Source of the DNA: Bryobacterales bacterium
GTDB taxonomy: Bacteria; Acidobacteriota; Terriglobia; Bryobacterales; Bryobacteraceae
NCBI GenBank assembly: GCA_003136575.1
Contig: PLEX01000184.1
Coordinates: 1-64,000 of the forward strand
Direction: 5' to 3'
DNA length: 64,000 nt
How positions within the stretch are numbered: the first letter of the stretch is position 1; each line of letters begins with the position of its first letter. The notes beneath the pieces are model-generated. The model made no database searches and was not told where the DNA came from. It saw nothing but the letters and a program-made list of their open reading frames with translations. Shown here piece by piece: positions 26,866 to 34,885 of this stretch. A program made the position numbers and the translations under genes.

Positions 26866-27262
26866 GCTCCGCTCCCTGCAATCTCTTCGCGTCCCGTAAC
26901 ACCGCCAACTCGTTTTCCAGCAACCTGCGGATTTCGTCGCCCGTCAGCCCAGCTGCCACCAGCCGCTCAACCGCCGACTGCATGACGGCCTGAACTTTCC
27001 GCGTCACCTTCGTCACCCCCGCGAGAGACTCGCTGATGAACGCGCCCGAGCCGTGCCGCAGCTCGATAATCCCCTCGTGCTCCAGCTCACGATAAGCCCT
27101 CGCCACCGTATTCGGATTCATCACCAGATCTTCGGCAAGCTTGCGGATGGTCGGGAGCTGGTCGCCGGAACGCAGCGCGCCGGTCTCGACGGCGTGCTTC
27201 ACCTGCTCCATCAGCTGCAGGTAGAGCGGAATTCCGGACGACTGGTTGAGGCGAAGAATCAT
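26858..27262 (-). CDS. GntR-family regulator, YtrA subfamily
   Basis: A 134-residue protein with the GntR winged helix ('SGIPLYLQLMEQVKHAVETGALRSGDQLPTIRKLAEDLVMNPNTVARAYRELEHEGIIELRHGSGAFI') and only a short C-terminal dimerisation tail, which defines the YtrA subfamily. These regulators repress the ABC operon they begin. The sequence upstream contains a matching pseudo-palindrome overlapping the -10 box. Signals for this subfamily are often cell-wall-active compounds; nothing here identifies the signal. Confidence 0.92.
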   Translation of the reverse strand: MILRLNQSSGIPLYLQLMEQVKHAVETGALRSGDQLPTIRKLAEDLVMNPNTVARAYRELEHEGIIELRHGSGAFISESLAGVTKVTRKVQAVMQSAVERLVAAGLTGDEIRRLLENELAVLRDAKRLQGAEHE

Positions 27263-27275
27263 TCAGACAGGACCA

Positions 27276-27299
27276 AGTGTGCTAGTTAGTTAATACACT
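27276..27299. promoter_or_regulatory. YtrA-type operator
   Basis: AGTGT-NN-TA-NN-TA-NN-TA-NN-ACACT is a 24-bp pseudo-palindrome 14 bases before the regulator gene. It overlaps the predicted -10 box. The GTGT...ACAC pattern with inner TA steps resembles known YtrA-subfamily sites. Confidence 0.65.
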
Positions 27300-27323
27300 A
27301 CACACTTTTGCCCGCGCCGTCAA
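27295..27323 (-). promoter_or_regulatory. Promoter of the GntR/ABC operon
   Basis: On the minus strand TTGACG (27323-27318), 17 bases, TAGTGT (27300-27295). The predicted start is about 26 bases before the regulator ATG. Confidence 0.55.
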
Positions 27324-27472
27324 GGACTGCCTTCGGCGCATTTGGCGCAAAGAGGCGAACTTGCGCGCGGCAGTACGCCCGCCGTTTACAGGAATGAGAC
27401 AATAAAAGCAGTCCCCCGCCGTGCTTCACTTGGTCCAGGCGGCGGATTATCAGGAAAGGGAGGTGTATCCGG

Positions 27473-28597
27473 ATGGGAATTCCCGTCTCGCAGATGTGGA
27501 CGGTCGCTACGTACGTGCTGGGGCAGAAGCTGGCCGGGCGCGAACGCTACCCGCTCGTCCTGATGCTGGAGCCGCTGTTCCGTTGCAACCTGGCTTGCGC
27601 CGGCTGCGGCAAGATTCAGTACCCGGCCCACGTTCTTAAGATGAACCTTTCGCCCGGGGAATGCTTCCGCGCAGTGGATGAGTGCGGCGCGCCGATGGTC
27701 TCCATCCCCGGTGGAGAACCCCTCATGCACCCGGAAATCGACAAGATCGTCGCGGGTCTGGTCGCTCGTAAGAAGTACGTTTACCTCTGCACGAATGCCC
27801 TGCTGCTTCGCGAGAAGATCGACCTTTTCAAGCCCAGCAAGTACCTCAGTTTTTCAGTTCACCTGGATGGCGGGAAAGACGAGCACGATTTTTCCGTCTG
27901 CAAGGAAGGCGGCTACGAAATCGCCGTGGATGGAGTGCGCGAGGCGGTGAAGCGCGGTTTCCGCGTGACCACGAACACCACGCTGTTCGATGGCTTCGAG
28001 CCGAAGCGGGTCCGCGAATTCTTCGACGAAATGATGGCTTTGGGCGTGGAAGGGATGATGCTCTCGCCCGGCTATTCGTACGATAAGGCGCCGGATCAGC
28101 AGCATTTCCTCGGCCGCGCCCGCACGCGCCGCCTGTTCCGCGCGCTGCTCTCGAATCGCAGGCCCGAGTGGAAGTTCAATATGTCGCCGCTGTTCCTCGA
28201 ATTCCTGATGGGCAGGCGGCAGTACAAGTGCACGCCGTGGGGGATGCCGACGTTCAATGTGTTCGGCTGGCAGAAGCCCTGCTATCTGCTTCAGGATGGA
28301 TACGCGGATACTTTCGGCGAGTTGATGGAATCGACCAACTGGGAGCGCTACGGCACCGAATCCGGTAATCCGAAGTGCGCGAATTGCATGGTACATAGCG
28401 GGTATGAAGCGTCGGCGGTGCACGACAATTTCACCACGTGGCGCGGCTTTTTCGACACCGTGAAGGCGACTTTCTCCCGGTACCGGGATTCCGAGGCGTT
28501 GCGGATTCTGGAAGAGCCAGTGAAGGCCGTTCACGCTCCGGCAGGCCTTGTGCAACTGACCATGAAGCACGAAGCGGCGGAAGAGGTTGAAGTTTGA
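27473..28597 (+). CDS. hpnH: Hopanoid biosynthesis radical SAM protein HpnH (adenosylhopane synthase)
   Basis: The 374-residue protein carries the radical SAM cluster motif 'CNLACAGC' (C-x3-C-x2-C, about residues 40-47) and the HpnH-specific opening '[28 protein letters not shown]'. Other conserved stretches are '[15 protein letters not shown]' and '[14 protein letters not shown]'. HpnH adds the adenosyl group to diploptene, the first step of extended C35 hopanoid synthesis at the membrane. The start has 'GGGAGGTG' eight bases upstream. The rest of the hopanoid genes (squalene-hopene cyclase, hpnG and others) are not in the window. The small downstream gene overlaps its stop codon. Confidence 0.95.
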   Translation: MGIPVSQMWTVATYVLGQKLAGRERYPLVLMLEPLFRCNLACAGCGKIQYPAHVLKMNLSPGECFRAVDECGAPMVSIPGGEPLMHPEIDKIVAGLVARKKYVYLCTNALLLREKIDLFKPSKYLSFSVHLDGGKDEHDFSVCKEGGYEIAVDGVREAVKRGFRVTTNTTLFDGFEPKRVREFFDEMMALGVEGMMLSPGYSYDKAPDQQHFLGRARTRRLFRALLSNRRPEWKFNMSPLFLEFLMGRRQYKCTPWGMPTFNVFGWQKPCYLLQDGYADTFGELMESTNWERYGTESGNPKCANCMVHSGYEASAVHDNFTTWRGFFDTVKATFSRYRDSEALRILEEPVKAVHAPAGLVQLTMKHEAAEEVEV

Positions 28598-29001
28598 GCG
28601 CGGTGAACGTAGAGGAACTCGAGGTCGTTCCGGGCTTCGAGCACCAGAATCTTCAGGGCCAGGCGTTTCAGGCCGCCAGTGAGGACGAACTTCGCGAGGC
28701 GCTGGAGAAGGCGTTCGACTATCGCGGGGATGTCACGATCACGCTGAAGAACGGGACCGCGGTCGAAGGTTATATCTTTGATCGACGGAATGGCCCCACG
28801 TTGGCGGAATCGTGCGTACGTTTGTTCCCGAAGAACGAACCGAAGAAGATCAGCGTTGCATATTCCGATATTGCGGGACTGGCGTTCACCGGACGCGACA
28901 CGGCTGCCGGCAAGAGCTGGGAGGCCTGGGTTCGGAAGTACTGGGAAAAGAAACGCGCCGGCGAAAAGAATATCGAGCTGAAGCCCGAAAAGCTCGATTG
29001 A
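28594..29001 (+). CDS. Small protein coupled to hpnH, function unknown
   Basis: The 135-residue protein has a beta-rich core '[23 protein letters not shown]' followed by '[19 protein letters not shown]'. This reads like an SH3- or Sm-like small barrel. It ends with a charged, basic tail ('[19 protein letters not shown]'). It starts at a TTG inside the hpnH stop (TTGA), with GGAAGAGG upstream, so it is translationally coupled to hpnH. That makes a link to hopanoid synthesis or regulation likely, but I do not recognise the family. Confidence 0.7.
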   Translation: MSAVNVEELEVVPGFEHQNLQGQAFQAASEDELREALEKAFDYRGDVTITLKNGTAVEGYIFDRRNGPTLAESCVRLFPKNEPKKISVAYSDIAGLAFTGRDTAAGKSWEAWVRKYWEKKRAGEKNIELKPEKLD

Positions 29002-29030
29002 TCGGAGAAGCGCGCACGGGAGTTGCCCGA

Positions 29031-29219
29031 GTGAAAGAAACTGAGCCGGAACGCGAACGACGGCGACTGGAAATACTCGCATCGGTGGAGCAGGCCGAAG
29101 CGTCTCTGTCCCGTGGCGAAGGCGCAGGATAACAACGCGCGAGGAAACGACTCAGCTTGCCAGTGATATCGAGCGTCGAGGCATGGCGAGACTCGCCGTG
29201 GCAAACCACGCAATGATGA
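29031..29219 (+). pseudogene. Antitoxin remnant (ParD-like, truncated and frameshifted)
   Basis: A GTG-started frame reads 'VKETEPERERRRLEILASVE', then 'QAEASLSRGEG' before it shifts. A different frame then continues 'RITTREETTQLASDIERRG' and 'MARLAVANHA'. Joined, this is the C-terminal part of an antitoxin of the type found before ParE toxins. The N-terminal DNA-binding half is missing; the neighbouring hpnH-linked gene ends 30 bases upstream. It lies directly before the toxin remnant, in the normal order. Recognition is by eye. Confidence 0.6.
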
Positions 29220-29400
29220 ATGAGTTTCGGTTTTGGTCCGAAGCGCAAGGCCCAACTGGACGACATTTGGCTCCACGTCGCCCGCCAGACGGCAGCATCG
29301 ATACGGCCAGCTGAATAATCCCTATATCGGGCGACAACGCGACGATTTAGCGCTTGCTTGCGAAGCTACCCGACAGGCGATTACACTTTCTTCCGGGAGC
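29220..29400 (+). pseudogene. ParE/RelE-type toxin remnant in three frames
   Basis: The first frame gives 'MSFGFGPKRKAQLDDIWLHVARQT', which is the start of a ParE toxin ('LDDIW' helix). It stops at 29318. A second frame gives 'NPYIGRQRDDL' and the third resumes with 'CLRSYPTGDYTFFRE', the typical ParE beta-strand ending. Helix 2 is missing and there are at least two frame changes, so no working toxin can be made. Together with the preceding antitoxin remnant it is a dead toxin-antitoxin module between hpnH and the envelope-stress operon. Confidence 0.68.
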
Positions 29401-29408
29401 GCGCCCCG

Positions 29409-29867
29409 TCACGCTTCGTCGTCTTCCGCCACGTCCTCTTCCAGCCCTGCAGCTTCGGCTTGGGCCGCGAGTTCTTCTTCGGAAATCGGAGTGGCCGCCA
29501 GCAGCCCCAGTGCCTGCTCGGCCAGTTCCGCGGGCACCATCAGGTGTACAGCGCCTGCCTCATTCTGGATCGACGCCGGAATCCCCGCCGATTCCAGCAG
29601 CCCGCGCGCCGCATCGGCCTCTTCGTGATAGTCGTATTCGACAATCGACACGAATTCCTCTTCGGGCGTTCCGGCGCCAGCTTTGGAAACTGCCTCACCC
29701 GCCATCTCGTCGCCTTCCGGCGTTCCGGCATCAAGCCCGCGCCGCGCCACTTCTTCGGCATGGCAGGTTTGGGCTACGGCGGTCAGTTCGTCTGTATCGA
29801 TTTCAAGAAGCGCTTCGTCCGACAGGCTCTCGTAGCAGCGGCGGAAATCTTCGGAAGTAACGTCCAC
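29409..29867 (-). CDS. DUF2007-like acidic protein, end of envelope-stress operon
   Basis: A 152-residue, strongly acidic soluble protein. The central part 'VSIVEYDYHEEADAARGLLESAGIPASIQNE' followed by 'LMVPAELAEQALGLLA' matches the DUF2007 putative signal-transducing fold, in which a small ferredoxin-like domain is thought to bind partner proteins. The N-terminal 70 residues are a helical extension ('DFRRCYESLSDEALLEIDTDELT'). It lies 35 bases after the DUF4097 gene on the same strand, so it is likely the last gene of the six-gene operon. No experimental function is known to me for this family. Confidence 0.75.
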   Translation of the reverse strand: MDVTSEDFRRCYESLSDEALLEIDTDELTAVAQTCHAEEVARRGLDAGTPEGDEMAGEAVSKAGAGTPEEEFVSIVEYDYHEEADAARGLLESAGIPASIQNEAGAVHLMVPAELAEQALGLLAATPISEEELAAQAEAAGLEEDVAEDDEA

Positions 29868-29902
29868 ATTGACCTCTCTCAGTCAGTATGAACGATGCGG
29901 GG

Positions 29903-31243
29903 TCACTCTTTCTTCACAGATAGCGTACCGCGATCGGTGACCACGGTCAGTACGGGACCCGAACCGACGCGGCCATGGACCCAGGCCGTCTTGCCATCAC
30001 TGTGATTCTCCAGCGGCGAGCCGAACTCATTGTCGACTTCCCCATTGGCGGTTTTTCCATCGAGGTCGAACCCGGACTTTTCCGGCAGAGTGAGCGTGAT
30101 GTCGCCGTTCTTCGAATGCAGGTCCATCTTTGGCAAGGGCGCTTTCGACGCCGAAACCTCTATGTCGCCGCGGTTCAAGTCCAGTTCCAGCGAATTGGTG
30201 ACGTCATGCGCGTCCACGTCGCGGGTGCCCGTGCGGAATTTCACCGGCCCCACCACGTTGTCGATCTTCAGGTCGCCCAGATCCATCGTGACCGAGCCTG
30301 GAATCTGTTCCACGTGGAAGTCCGATCGCGAAGATTCGAAATGCAGCGATTTCGCCAGCGCGGTGAACTCAAGCGTGCCGGAGAATTCGCCGTTAATCGT
30401 GACTTCCCCATCCACGTGTTCAATCTGAACGTCGCCGCCGCGGCCCTGCAAATCCACCGTTCCCTTCACGTTCTCCGCCCGCACCAGGCCGCCGCGAGCC
30501 CCCTCAACACGCACGTCTTTGCCGATGTTCGAAATCCGCACGTCGCCTTGCCGGTCCGTCACGCTGACGGAGCCCGCCATGTCCTGCACATCCAGGTTGC
30601 CCCGCCCGCGCGCTTCGATATTGAGTCCTTTCGGAACCGTGATGTCGAGGTCGGCGGACAGGCTGACCATGCCCGCATGGGCCGGCGAATCTACGCGCAG
30701 TACAAGAGAATCGCCCTGCCGCTCCAGATGAACCAGGCTGCCTTTGTCCTCGCGGTCGGCCTCGTTTCGGTTAAAGGCGTGGATGTTCTTGTGGCCCGTC
30801 ACCTTCACTTCGCCGCCATCGGCGCCGTGCACCGTAACGTCGCCATTGACGCCATCGAGCACAAGCCGGGTCACGCCGTCCGGAGAGTTTTGCGCGTCCA
30901 CGGGATAGTCGAATTCGCTCCGGAAGAAGCTGAAACCGTTGTTGGGGTTGATCGTCATGGCGCCGAAGCCATCGCGGTGCGCACTCCAGACCGCCAGAAA
31001 AACACACAGAGCGACAATCCAGAACCACCCGCCACCCCCGCTGGACCGCGTGGGCGGTGGCGATCCCTGGCTGACGTGGAACAGCACCTCGGCGAGTTGG
31101 ATCAGTCCGAGCCCGATCAGCAGAAATGGCCAGTAATCCGCAATGAACCTCCAGAGGGGGATGTCGTGACCCAGATTGTTCAGCAGAAATACGACGCCGA
31201 TCGCAACCAGGATCAGCGGGCCGGTAATCGATCTCGGTCTCAT
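29903..31243 (-). CDS. Membrane protein with LiaF-like helices and DUF4097 adhesin-like beta-helix
   Basis: The 446-residue protein has two or three N-terminal transmembrane helices ('GPLILVAIGVVFLLNNLGHDIPLWRFIADYWPFLLIG', and 'WFWIVALCVFLAVW'), then a long repetitive beta domain from about residue 120 with units such as 'VTVHGADGGEVKVTGHKNI' and 'VRISNIGKDVRVEGARGGLVRAENVKGTVDLQGRGGDVQIE'. This is a DUF4097/LiaG-like right-handed beta-helix on the outside of the membrane. Proteins of this kind sit in envelope-stress regulons. The ATG at 31243 overlaps the previous stop as ATGA; the longer track start is a shadow of that gene. Confidence 0.85.
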   Translation of the reverse strand: MRPRSITGPLILVAIGVVFLLNNLGHDIPLWRFIADYWPFLLIGLGLIQLAEVLFHVSQGSPPPTRSSGGGGWFWIVALCVFLAVWSAHRDGFGAMTINPNNGFSFFRSEFDYPVDAQNSPDGVTRLVLDGVNGDVTVHGADGGEVKVTGHKNIHAFNRNEADREDKGSLVHLERQGDSLVLRVDSPAHAGMVSLSADLDITVPKGLNIEARGRGNLDVQDMAGSVSVTDRQGDVRISNIGKDVRVEGARGGLVRAENVKGTVDLQGRGGDVQIEHVDGEVTINGEFSGTLEFTALAKSLHFESSRSDFHVEQIPGSVTMDLGDLKIDNVVGPVKFRTGTRDVDAHDVTNSLELDLNRGDIEVSASKAPLPKMDLHSKNGDITLTLPEKSGFDLDGKTANGEVDNEFGSPLENHSDGKTAWVHGRVGSGPVLTVVTDRGTLSVKKE

Positions 31244-31527
31244 GCGCCTGGCTCCGCCGGATCGCTTCGGGGGGAAGCGTCGGTCCTGGCTGAAAACGGG
31301 GGCGGGGCGTTCGGAGGAGGAGTGTTTGGCGTCGGCGGATAGTAATTGTCCGAACGGCGGCGGCGTCCACCCACCAGCTGCAGAAGCCCGACCACGATCA
31401 GCAACACCGGCCACGTCTGATGAAACTGGTAACTGGTCATTCTGTCGGCGGCAAACAAAACGCCCACAGTGATCAGTATCACCGGACCCCGGATTGCGTT
31501 CACCAGTAAGCGGCTCTGGTCGTTCAT
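31240..31527 (-). CDS. Small LiaF-like (DUF5668) membrane protein
   Basis: A 95-residue protein with two transmembrane helices ('RGPVILITVGVLFAADR' and 'WPVLLIVVGLLQLVGG') and a Pro-rich cytoplasmic tail ('PPTPNTPPPNAPPPF'). The 'GP-ILI-VGVLFA' pattern is the LiaI/LiaF-type transmembrane module, also seen at the start of the next protein and at the end of the previous one. The start and stop overlap neighbouring genes by four bases each, so translation is coupled across the operon. It probably takes part in sensing membrane damage together with its neighbours. Confidence 0.8.
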   Translation of the reverse strand: MNDQSRLLVNAIRGPVILITVGVLFAADRMTSYQFHQTWPVLLIVVGLLQLVGGRRRRSDNYYPPTPNTPPPNAPPPFSARTDASPRSDPAEPGA

Positions 31528-32300
31528 CGCTTTACCTCCGCGCCGTCAGCCGGGGCACCACTCCCCTGGTTGGAATGGCGCAGGCCGTGACCCGGCTGCA
31601 GGCGGTTATAGAGCAGATAAATACCCAGCAGAATCAGCCCGAGCGGCCAGAACTTGCCAAATTCCTCTATGCTGATGATGTCGGTCGTATCGAGAAGCAG
31701 AATGAATCCGAGACCGATGAGCAGGATCGCGCCCACCGGAACTCTGCTGCCTCCGCCGCGGAAATCGAACTGTCCGTGGAATTCGTCAACCGCGATGCCG
31801 TAGCGCCTCTTGCGCGCCGTGTGATAAGCCTCGAAGACCATGTAGAAGACCCACACAGCGATCATGATGCCGATGAAAGCTTCCATCCCGGCATTGTGGC
31901 CGCTCGAAACCGCGCTCACCAGAAGCGCGAAAACCACCGCGTGGACCAGGCCTTTAGCGTACTGCCCGTTGTAAATCGCTCCGACGCCCGGGATGAAACC
32001 CAGCAGCAACGCCAACACCGGATGCACGGACTCGTCCGCCGGGGCGGCTGGCGCCGCTCCGGCGTAGGGCGGGGCTGTATATGGAGACGCAGCCGGGGCA
32101 GTCCCGTAGGGCGGCGGCGCATTCAGGGGTGCAACGTAAGGCGCCGGGACGAACGGACCCGGCGCTGGTGGCGCCACCGGCAGATGCGTTTCGCAGTAAA
32201 CCGACCCCAGGGCCGGACGCTGACACTCCGGACACATCGGCTTGCCGCATTCGCGGCAGAATGCCGTTGCCTCGGTCTCGGTATGTTGTGCGCAATTCAT
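31524..32300 (-). CDS. B-box zinc-finger membrane protein with LiaF-like C-terminus
   Basis: The 258-residue protein begins with a zinc-binding B-box-like domain ('CAQHTETEATAFCRECGKPMCPEC'), has a Pro/Ala/Tyr-rich linker, and then four or five transmembrane helices ending with the LiaF-type pair 'VGAILLIGLGFILLLD' and 'FWPLGLILLGIYLLYNRL'. A short 'GFIPGVGAIYNGQYAKG' motif is of the TM2-domain type. The combination is common in acidobacterial envelope-stress operons. The ATG at 32300 follows a 'GAGGAAC' site; the longer track start is not credible. Confidence 0.82.
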   Translation of the reverse strand: MNCAQHTETEATAFCRECGKPMCPECQRPALGSVYCETHLPVAPPAPGPFVPAPYVAPLNAPPPYGTAPAASPYTAPPYAGAAPAAPADESVHPVLALLLGFIPGVGAIYNGQYAKGLVHAVVFALLVSAVSSGHNAGMEAFIGIMIAVWVFYMVFEAYHTARKRRYGIAVDEFHGQFDFRGGGSRVPVGAILLIGLGFILLLDTTDIISIEEFGKFWPLGLILLGIYLLYNRLQPGHGLRHSNQGSGAPADGAEVKR

Positions 32301-32313
32301 GGCTATGTTCCTC

Positions 32314-32982
32314 TTATCGCTCGTGCTCTGCCGGACCTGAATCCGGCTGGCCTGCGCTGGTATTCTTCCCGTCGGCAGGCTTCTCTCCGGCCGCAGGCAA
32401 CTTCCTGATGTCCGCGTTCGCAGCGGCGTTCGCCTCTTCGTTGGCAGCCTGCTGTTTGTTCCAATCGTCGATCTGATTGCGGATCTCATAAACGACCCGC
32501 AGACTCTCGTAACCCTTCACCGCCCGATCCCACAACCGGTGCCCGCGCGTATCAAGTGACGTCCAGATGCGCACGGGATCCAGATCGGCCGCCGTCAGCG
32601 TGCTCTTCGATCCGCCGGCGCATCGCGTCAGCATCGTCAGCGACATCAACGTCAGCATGGCGCCCATCACGATCCGCGGTTGCAGCACCGGCGCGAAGAC
32701 CCGGTTAATCCATCCCCGAACACCCGCGCCCCGAAGCTTCAGTTCCCAGCCCGAATTCGTCGCATGCAGAATCTTGCCGACAAGTTCCATGGGGGGCTCG
32801 GGTTCCGCCGCCCGCTCCATGAACGCCACCGCGCATTGAACCTCTTCCGCCATCGCCGCGCACGCCGCGCAGGATTCCAGATGTTGCGCGAATGCGTTGC
32901 GCTCGGCTTCACGCCCGGGAGCGGCGAGCGTCCCGTCGATGGAGTCGGCCAGCAAAACTTCGAATTCGGCGCAATTGATCAT
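32314..32982 (-). CDS. Anti-sigma factor with zinc-finger motif
   Basis: A 222-residue protein starting 'MINCAEFEVLLADSIDGTL', with the H-x3-C-x2-C zinc motif 'HLESCAAC' near residue 34, one transmembrane segment ('RIVMGAMLTLMSLTMLTRC', about 105-123), and a periplasmic coiled region rich in Ala, Asn and Glu. It binds the ECF sigma factor encoded just upstream and keeps it inactive at the membrane. I chose the ATG at 32982 by comparison with usual family starts; the TTG at 33015, next to the sigma stop codon, is also possible. Neither has a strong ribosome site. Confidence 0.83.
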   Translation of the reverse strand: MINCAEFEVLLADSIDGTLAAPGREAERNAFAQHLESCAACAAMAEEVQCAVAFMERAAEPEPPMELVGKILHATNSGWELKLRGAGVRGWINRVFAPVLQPRIVMGAMLTLMSLTMLTRCAGGSKSTLTAADLDPVRIWTSLDTRGHRLWDRAVKGYESLRVVYEIRNQIDDWNKQQAANEEANAAANADIRKLPAAGEKPADGKNTSAGQPDSGPAEHER

Positions 32983-33018
32983 TTCGACTACTTGTGTTTC
33001 CCTGCTTGTTTTCAAACG

Positions 33019-33657
33019 CTAAAAAGCTGCCCGATGCCGTTTCAGCAGCCGGGCCAGTTCCGCACGGCCGCGATTCAGACGCGATTTTACCGTCCCCTCG
33101 GGAATCTCCAGAACCCCGGCGATTTCCCTGTATTCCATCTCCTGCAGGTCGCGCAGGATGATCGTCTCGCGCAACTCCGGCGATAGTTTCGCCAGCGCGG
33201 ATTGCAGCATTTCACTCGCTTCGCGCCCGGCAAGTGCGCTGTCGGGCCGGCTCACCGAAACGAAGCCTTCCTCGACGCGCGGCAACTGCTCTTCGATCGA
33301 ATCCGTCATCCGCTGATTTCGAGTACGGCGATAATGATCGATCAAAAGGTTACGCGTCAGCCGCGTCAGCCAGGTGGTGAAACAGCCTTCGGCCGAACGG
33401 AAGCTTCCCAGCGCGCGGAAAACCCGCATAAACACGTCCTGGGTCAGGTCCTGCGCTTCCGAATCCCGTCCGGTAAACCGGTAGCAGAGACCGTACACAC
33501 GGCGCGTGTGTTGGCGCACGAGGTCTTCCCATGCGTTTGCGTTGCCGGTGAGACAACGCTCGACGAGTGTGCTGTCCAGGTCCAAGCTGTTTGACGCCGT
33601 TCCAGTCCAAGCGGCGCCTGGAGTTAACCAACCCGCCGATGCCACTTCCGCCACCAT
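33019..33657 (-). CDS. ECF-type RNA polymerase sigma factor (RpoE-like)
   Basis: The 212-residue protein has sigma region 2 ('LVRQHTRRVYGLCYRFTGRDSEAQDLTQDVFMRVFRALGSFR') and region 4 ('LSPELRETIILRDLQEMEYREIAGVLEIPEGTVKSRLNRGRAELARLL'), as in RpoE-like ECF factors. The ATG at 33657 has a textbook AAGGAGG site six bases upstream and is preferred to the TTG at 33672. It heads a tightly packed six-gene operon for an anti-sigma factor and envelope proteins. A good sigma-70-type promoter lies 80-110 bases upstream, so basal expression does not seem to need the ECF factor itself. Confidence 0.92.
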   Translation of the reverse strand: MVAEVASAGWLTPGAAWTGTASNSLDLDSTLVERCLTGNANAWEDLVRQHTRRVYGLCYRFTGRDSEAQDLTQDVFMRVFRALGSFRSAEGCFTTWLTRLTRNLLIDHYRRTRNQRMTDSIEEQLPRVEEGFVSVSRPDSALAGREASEMLQSALAKLSPELRETIILRDLQEMEYREIAGVLEIPEGTVKSRLNRGRAELARLLKRHRAAF

Positions 33658-33732
33658 GCCAGCCTCCTTCAAAATCGCTTTCGCCGGCTCCCTGCAAAGG
33701 TCGCCTTCCGAAAGATGAAACGAGGCTCTTTA

Positions 33733-33762
33733 ATGATAGGTTCATTATTTCGGTATTGTCTA
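33733..33762 (-). promoter_or_regulatory. Sigma-70-type promoter of the envelope-stress operon
   Basis: On the minus strand TAGACA (33762-33757), 18 bases, TATCAT (33738-33733): each box matches five of six consensus positions. The leader would be about 70 bases. A GGAAC lies further upstream but lacks a convincing ECF -10 partner. Confidence 0.55.
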
Positions 33763-33897
33763 CTGGCGTCGAAACGGTTCCGTACCCGTTCCCGACCTGT
33801 TATTCTATTATTTTGATTGACTTATGGGGATTTTGACCAGTCGTGTGGCGTTCGGACGCTGTTTCGGGAGAACTGATCGACGGGGAGCCCTGAGGCG

Positions 33898-34356
33898 GTG
33901 AACTGCCCGTTTTGCGGCAATATCGAGGATCGCGTCATCGATTCGCGCGAAAGCCGCGAGGGCGATTCCATTCGACGCCGCCGCCAGTGCATCGCCTGCG
34001 ACAAGCGCTTCACGACTTACGAACGCATCGACGAAGTACCCTACATGGTCATCAAAAAGGATGGCCGGCGGGAGAAATTCGACCGCGCCAAAGTGTTGAA
34101 CGGATTGATGCGAGCCTGCGAAAAGCGGCCTATCAGTATGGTGAAACTGTCGGATCTGGTCAATCAGGTGGAAGTGCGGGTTACCGAGTCGCCCGATCGC
34201 GAGATGACCACGACGGAAATCGGCGAATTCATCATGGACACGCTGAAGGGAATCGACAAGATCGCCTACGTCCGGTTTGCCTCCGTTTATCGCGATTTCC
34301 AGGATGAGCAGGCGTTCATGAACGAGCTCCGGAAGCTGGTTAAGCCCGTTTTGTGA
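33898..34356 (+). CDS. nrdR: Transcriptional repressor NrdR
   Basis: The 152-residue protein has the NrdR zinc ribbon ('CPFCGNIEDRVIDSRESREGDSIRRRRQCIACDKRFTTYER', two CxxC pairs) followed by the ATP-cone domain ('YMVIKKDGRREKFDRAKVLNGLMRACEKRPIS'). NrdR senses dATP/ATP through the cone and represses ribonucleotide reductase genes. The length is standard. The start is GTG at 33898 with a 'TGAGG' just before. No nrd gene is adjacent. The end overlaps the convergent membrane-protein gene by 17 bases. Confidence 0.97.
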   Translation: MNCPFCGNIEDRVIDSRESREGDSIRRRRQCIACDKRFTTYERIDEVPYMVIKKDGRREKFDRAKVLNGLMRACEKRPISMVKLSDLVNQVEVRVTESPDREMTTTEIGEFIMDTLKGIDKIAYVRFASVYRDFQDEQAFMNELRKLVKPVL

Positions 34357-34741
34357 AGCCCTGGTACGTGAGCCAGGCGCCGATCGCAAAGCACGTGCCA
34401 GTGTAGACGTAAAACAGCCGCTCAAATTGCAGGCCGGCGAGGGAGACTGCCGACTCCGCTTCGGGAGACAGGAACAGCAGTAGCAGCCCTTTCACCAGCG
34501 CCACCCACCCGACCAGCGTGACCAGCACCGGCGTCACGCCGCCCGACCAGACATTGTGGGTGAGAACGATGGCGATACCGGCGGTTACCGCCAACACTCC
34601 AGCCAGAAACAGAAGCGGGGCGCTGTGGAGCATCGCCGTAATGGTGTCGACAGTCGTCTGCTTGTGAGCGGCCATCGAGACAGCCACCGCGAGACAGTAA
34701 AGACCGATGAGCCGGCTCAGGAGCCTGGTTCGTCCGGGCAT
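34340..34741 (-). CDS. Small four-helix membrane protein, function unknown
   Basis: A 133-residue protein with four predicted transmembrane helices ('LIGLYCLAVAVSMAA', 'LLFLAGVLAVTAGIAIVL', 'PVLVTLVGWVALVKGLLLLFL', and 'LFYVYTGTCFAIGAWLTY'). No conserved functional motif is recognised. The ATG at 34741 begins at the natural start of the hydrophobic protein; the track's extra 28 residues are Arg-rich and unlikely. It stands between nrdR and a cytochrome gene, on the minus strand. Confidence 0.72.
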   Translation of the reverse strand: MPGRTRLLSRLIGLYCLAVAVSMAAHKQTTVDTITAMLHSAPLLFLAGVLAVTAGIAIVLTHNVWSGGVTPVLVTLVGWVALVKGLLLLFLSPEAESAVSLAGLQFERLFYVYTGTCFAIGAWLTYQGFTKRA

Positions 34742-34823
34742 AGCCAATCTGAGCCGAGCAACTCCCGGGCCCATCGGAATCGAGGTTGAGCGTCTCCGGG
34801 CCGCGATCGATGCGCGCCTGCAC

Positions 34824-34856
34824 AAAAAAGCGGCGCAGTCGCGTGGACTGCGCCGC
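34824..34856 (-). terminator. Intrinsic terminator of the cytochrome c gene
   Basis: A perfect 11-bp stem (GCGGCGCAGTC / GACTGCGCCGC, loop of five) followed on the minus strand by six T residues. It begins about 30 bases after the cytochrome stop codon. Confidence 0.9.
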
Positions 34857-34885
34857 CGCTCGAAAAGTGCATTCCCCGTTATCGG

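Noticed and set aside
29975-31342. 455-codon plus-strand frame
   Set aside because: Antisense to the DUF4097 gene, whose repeat structure generates the open frame.
33740-33790. ECF-type autoregulatory promoter (GGAAC on the minus strand)
   Set aside because: No CGT-like -10 element at 15-17 bases, while a good sigma-70 pair lies just downstream.
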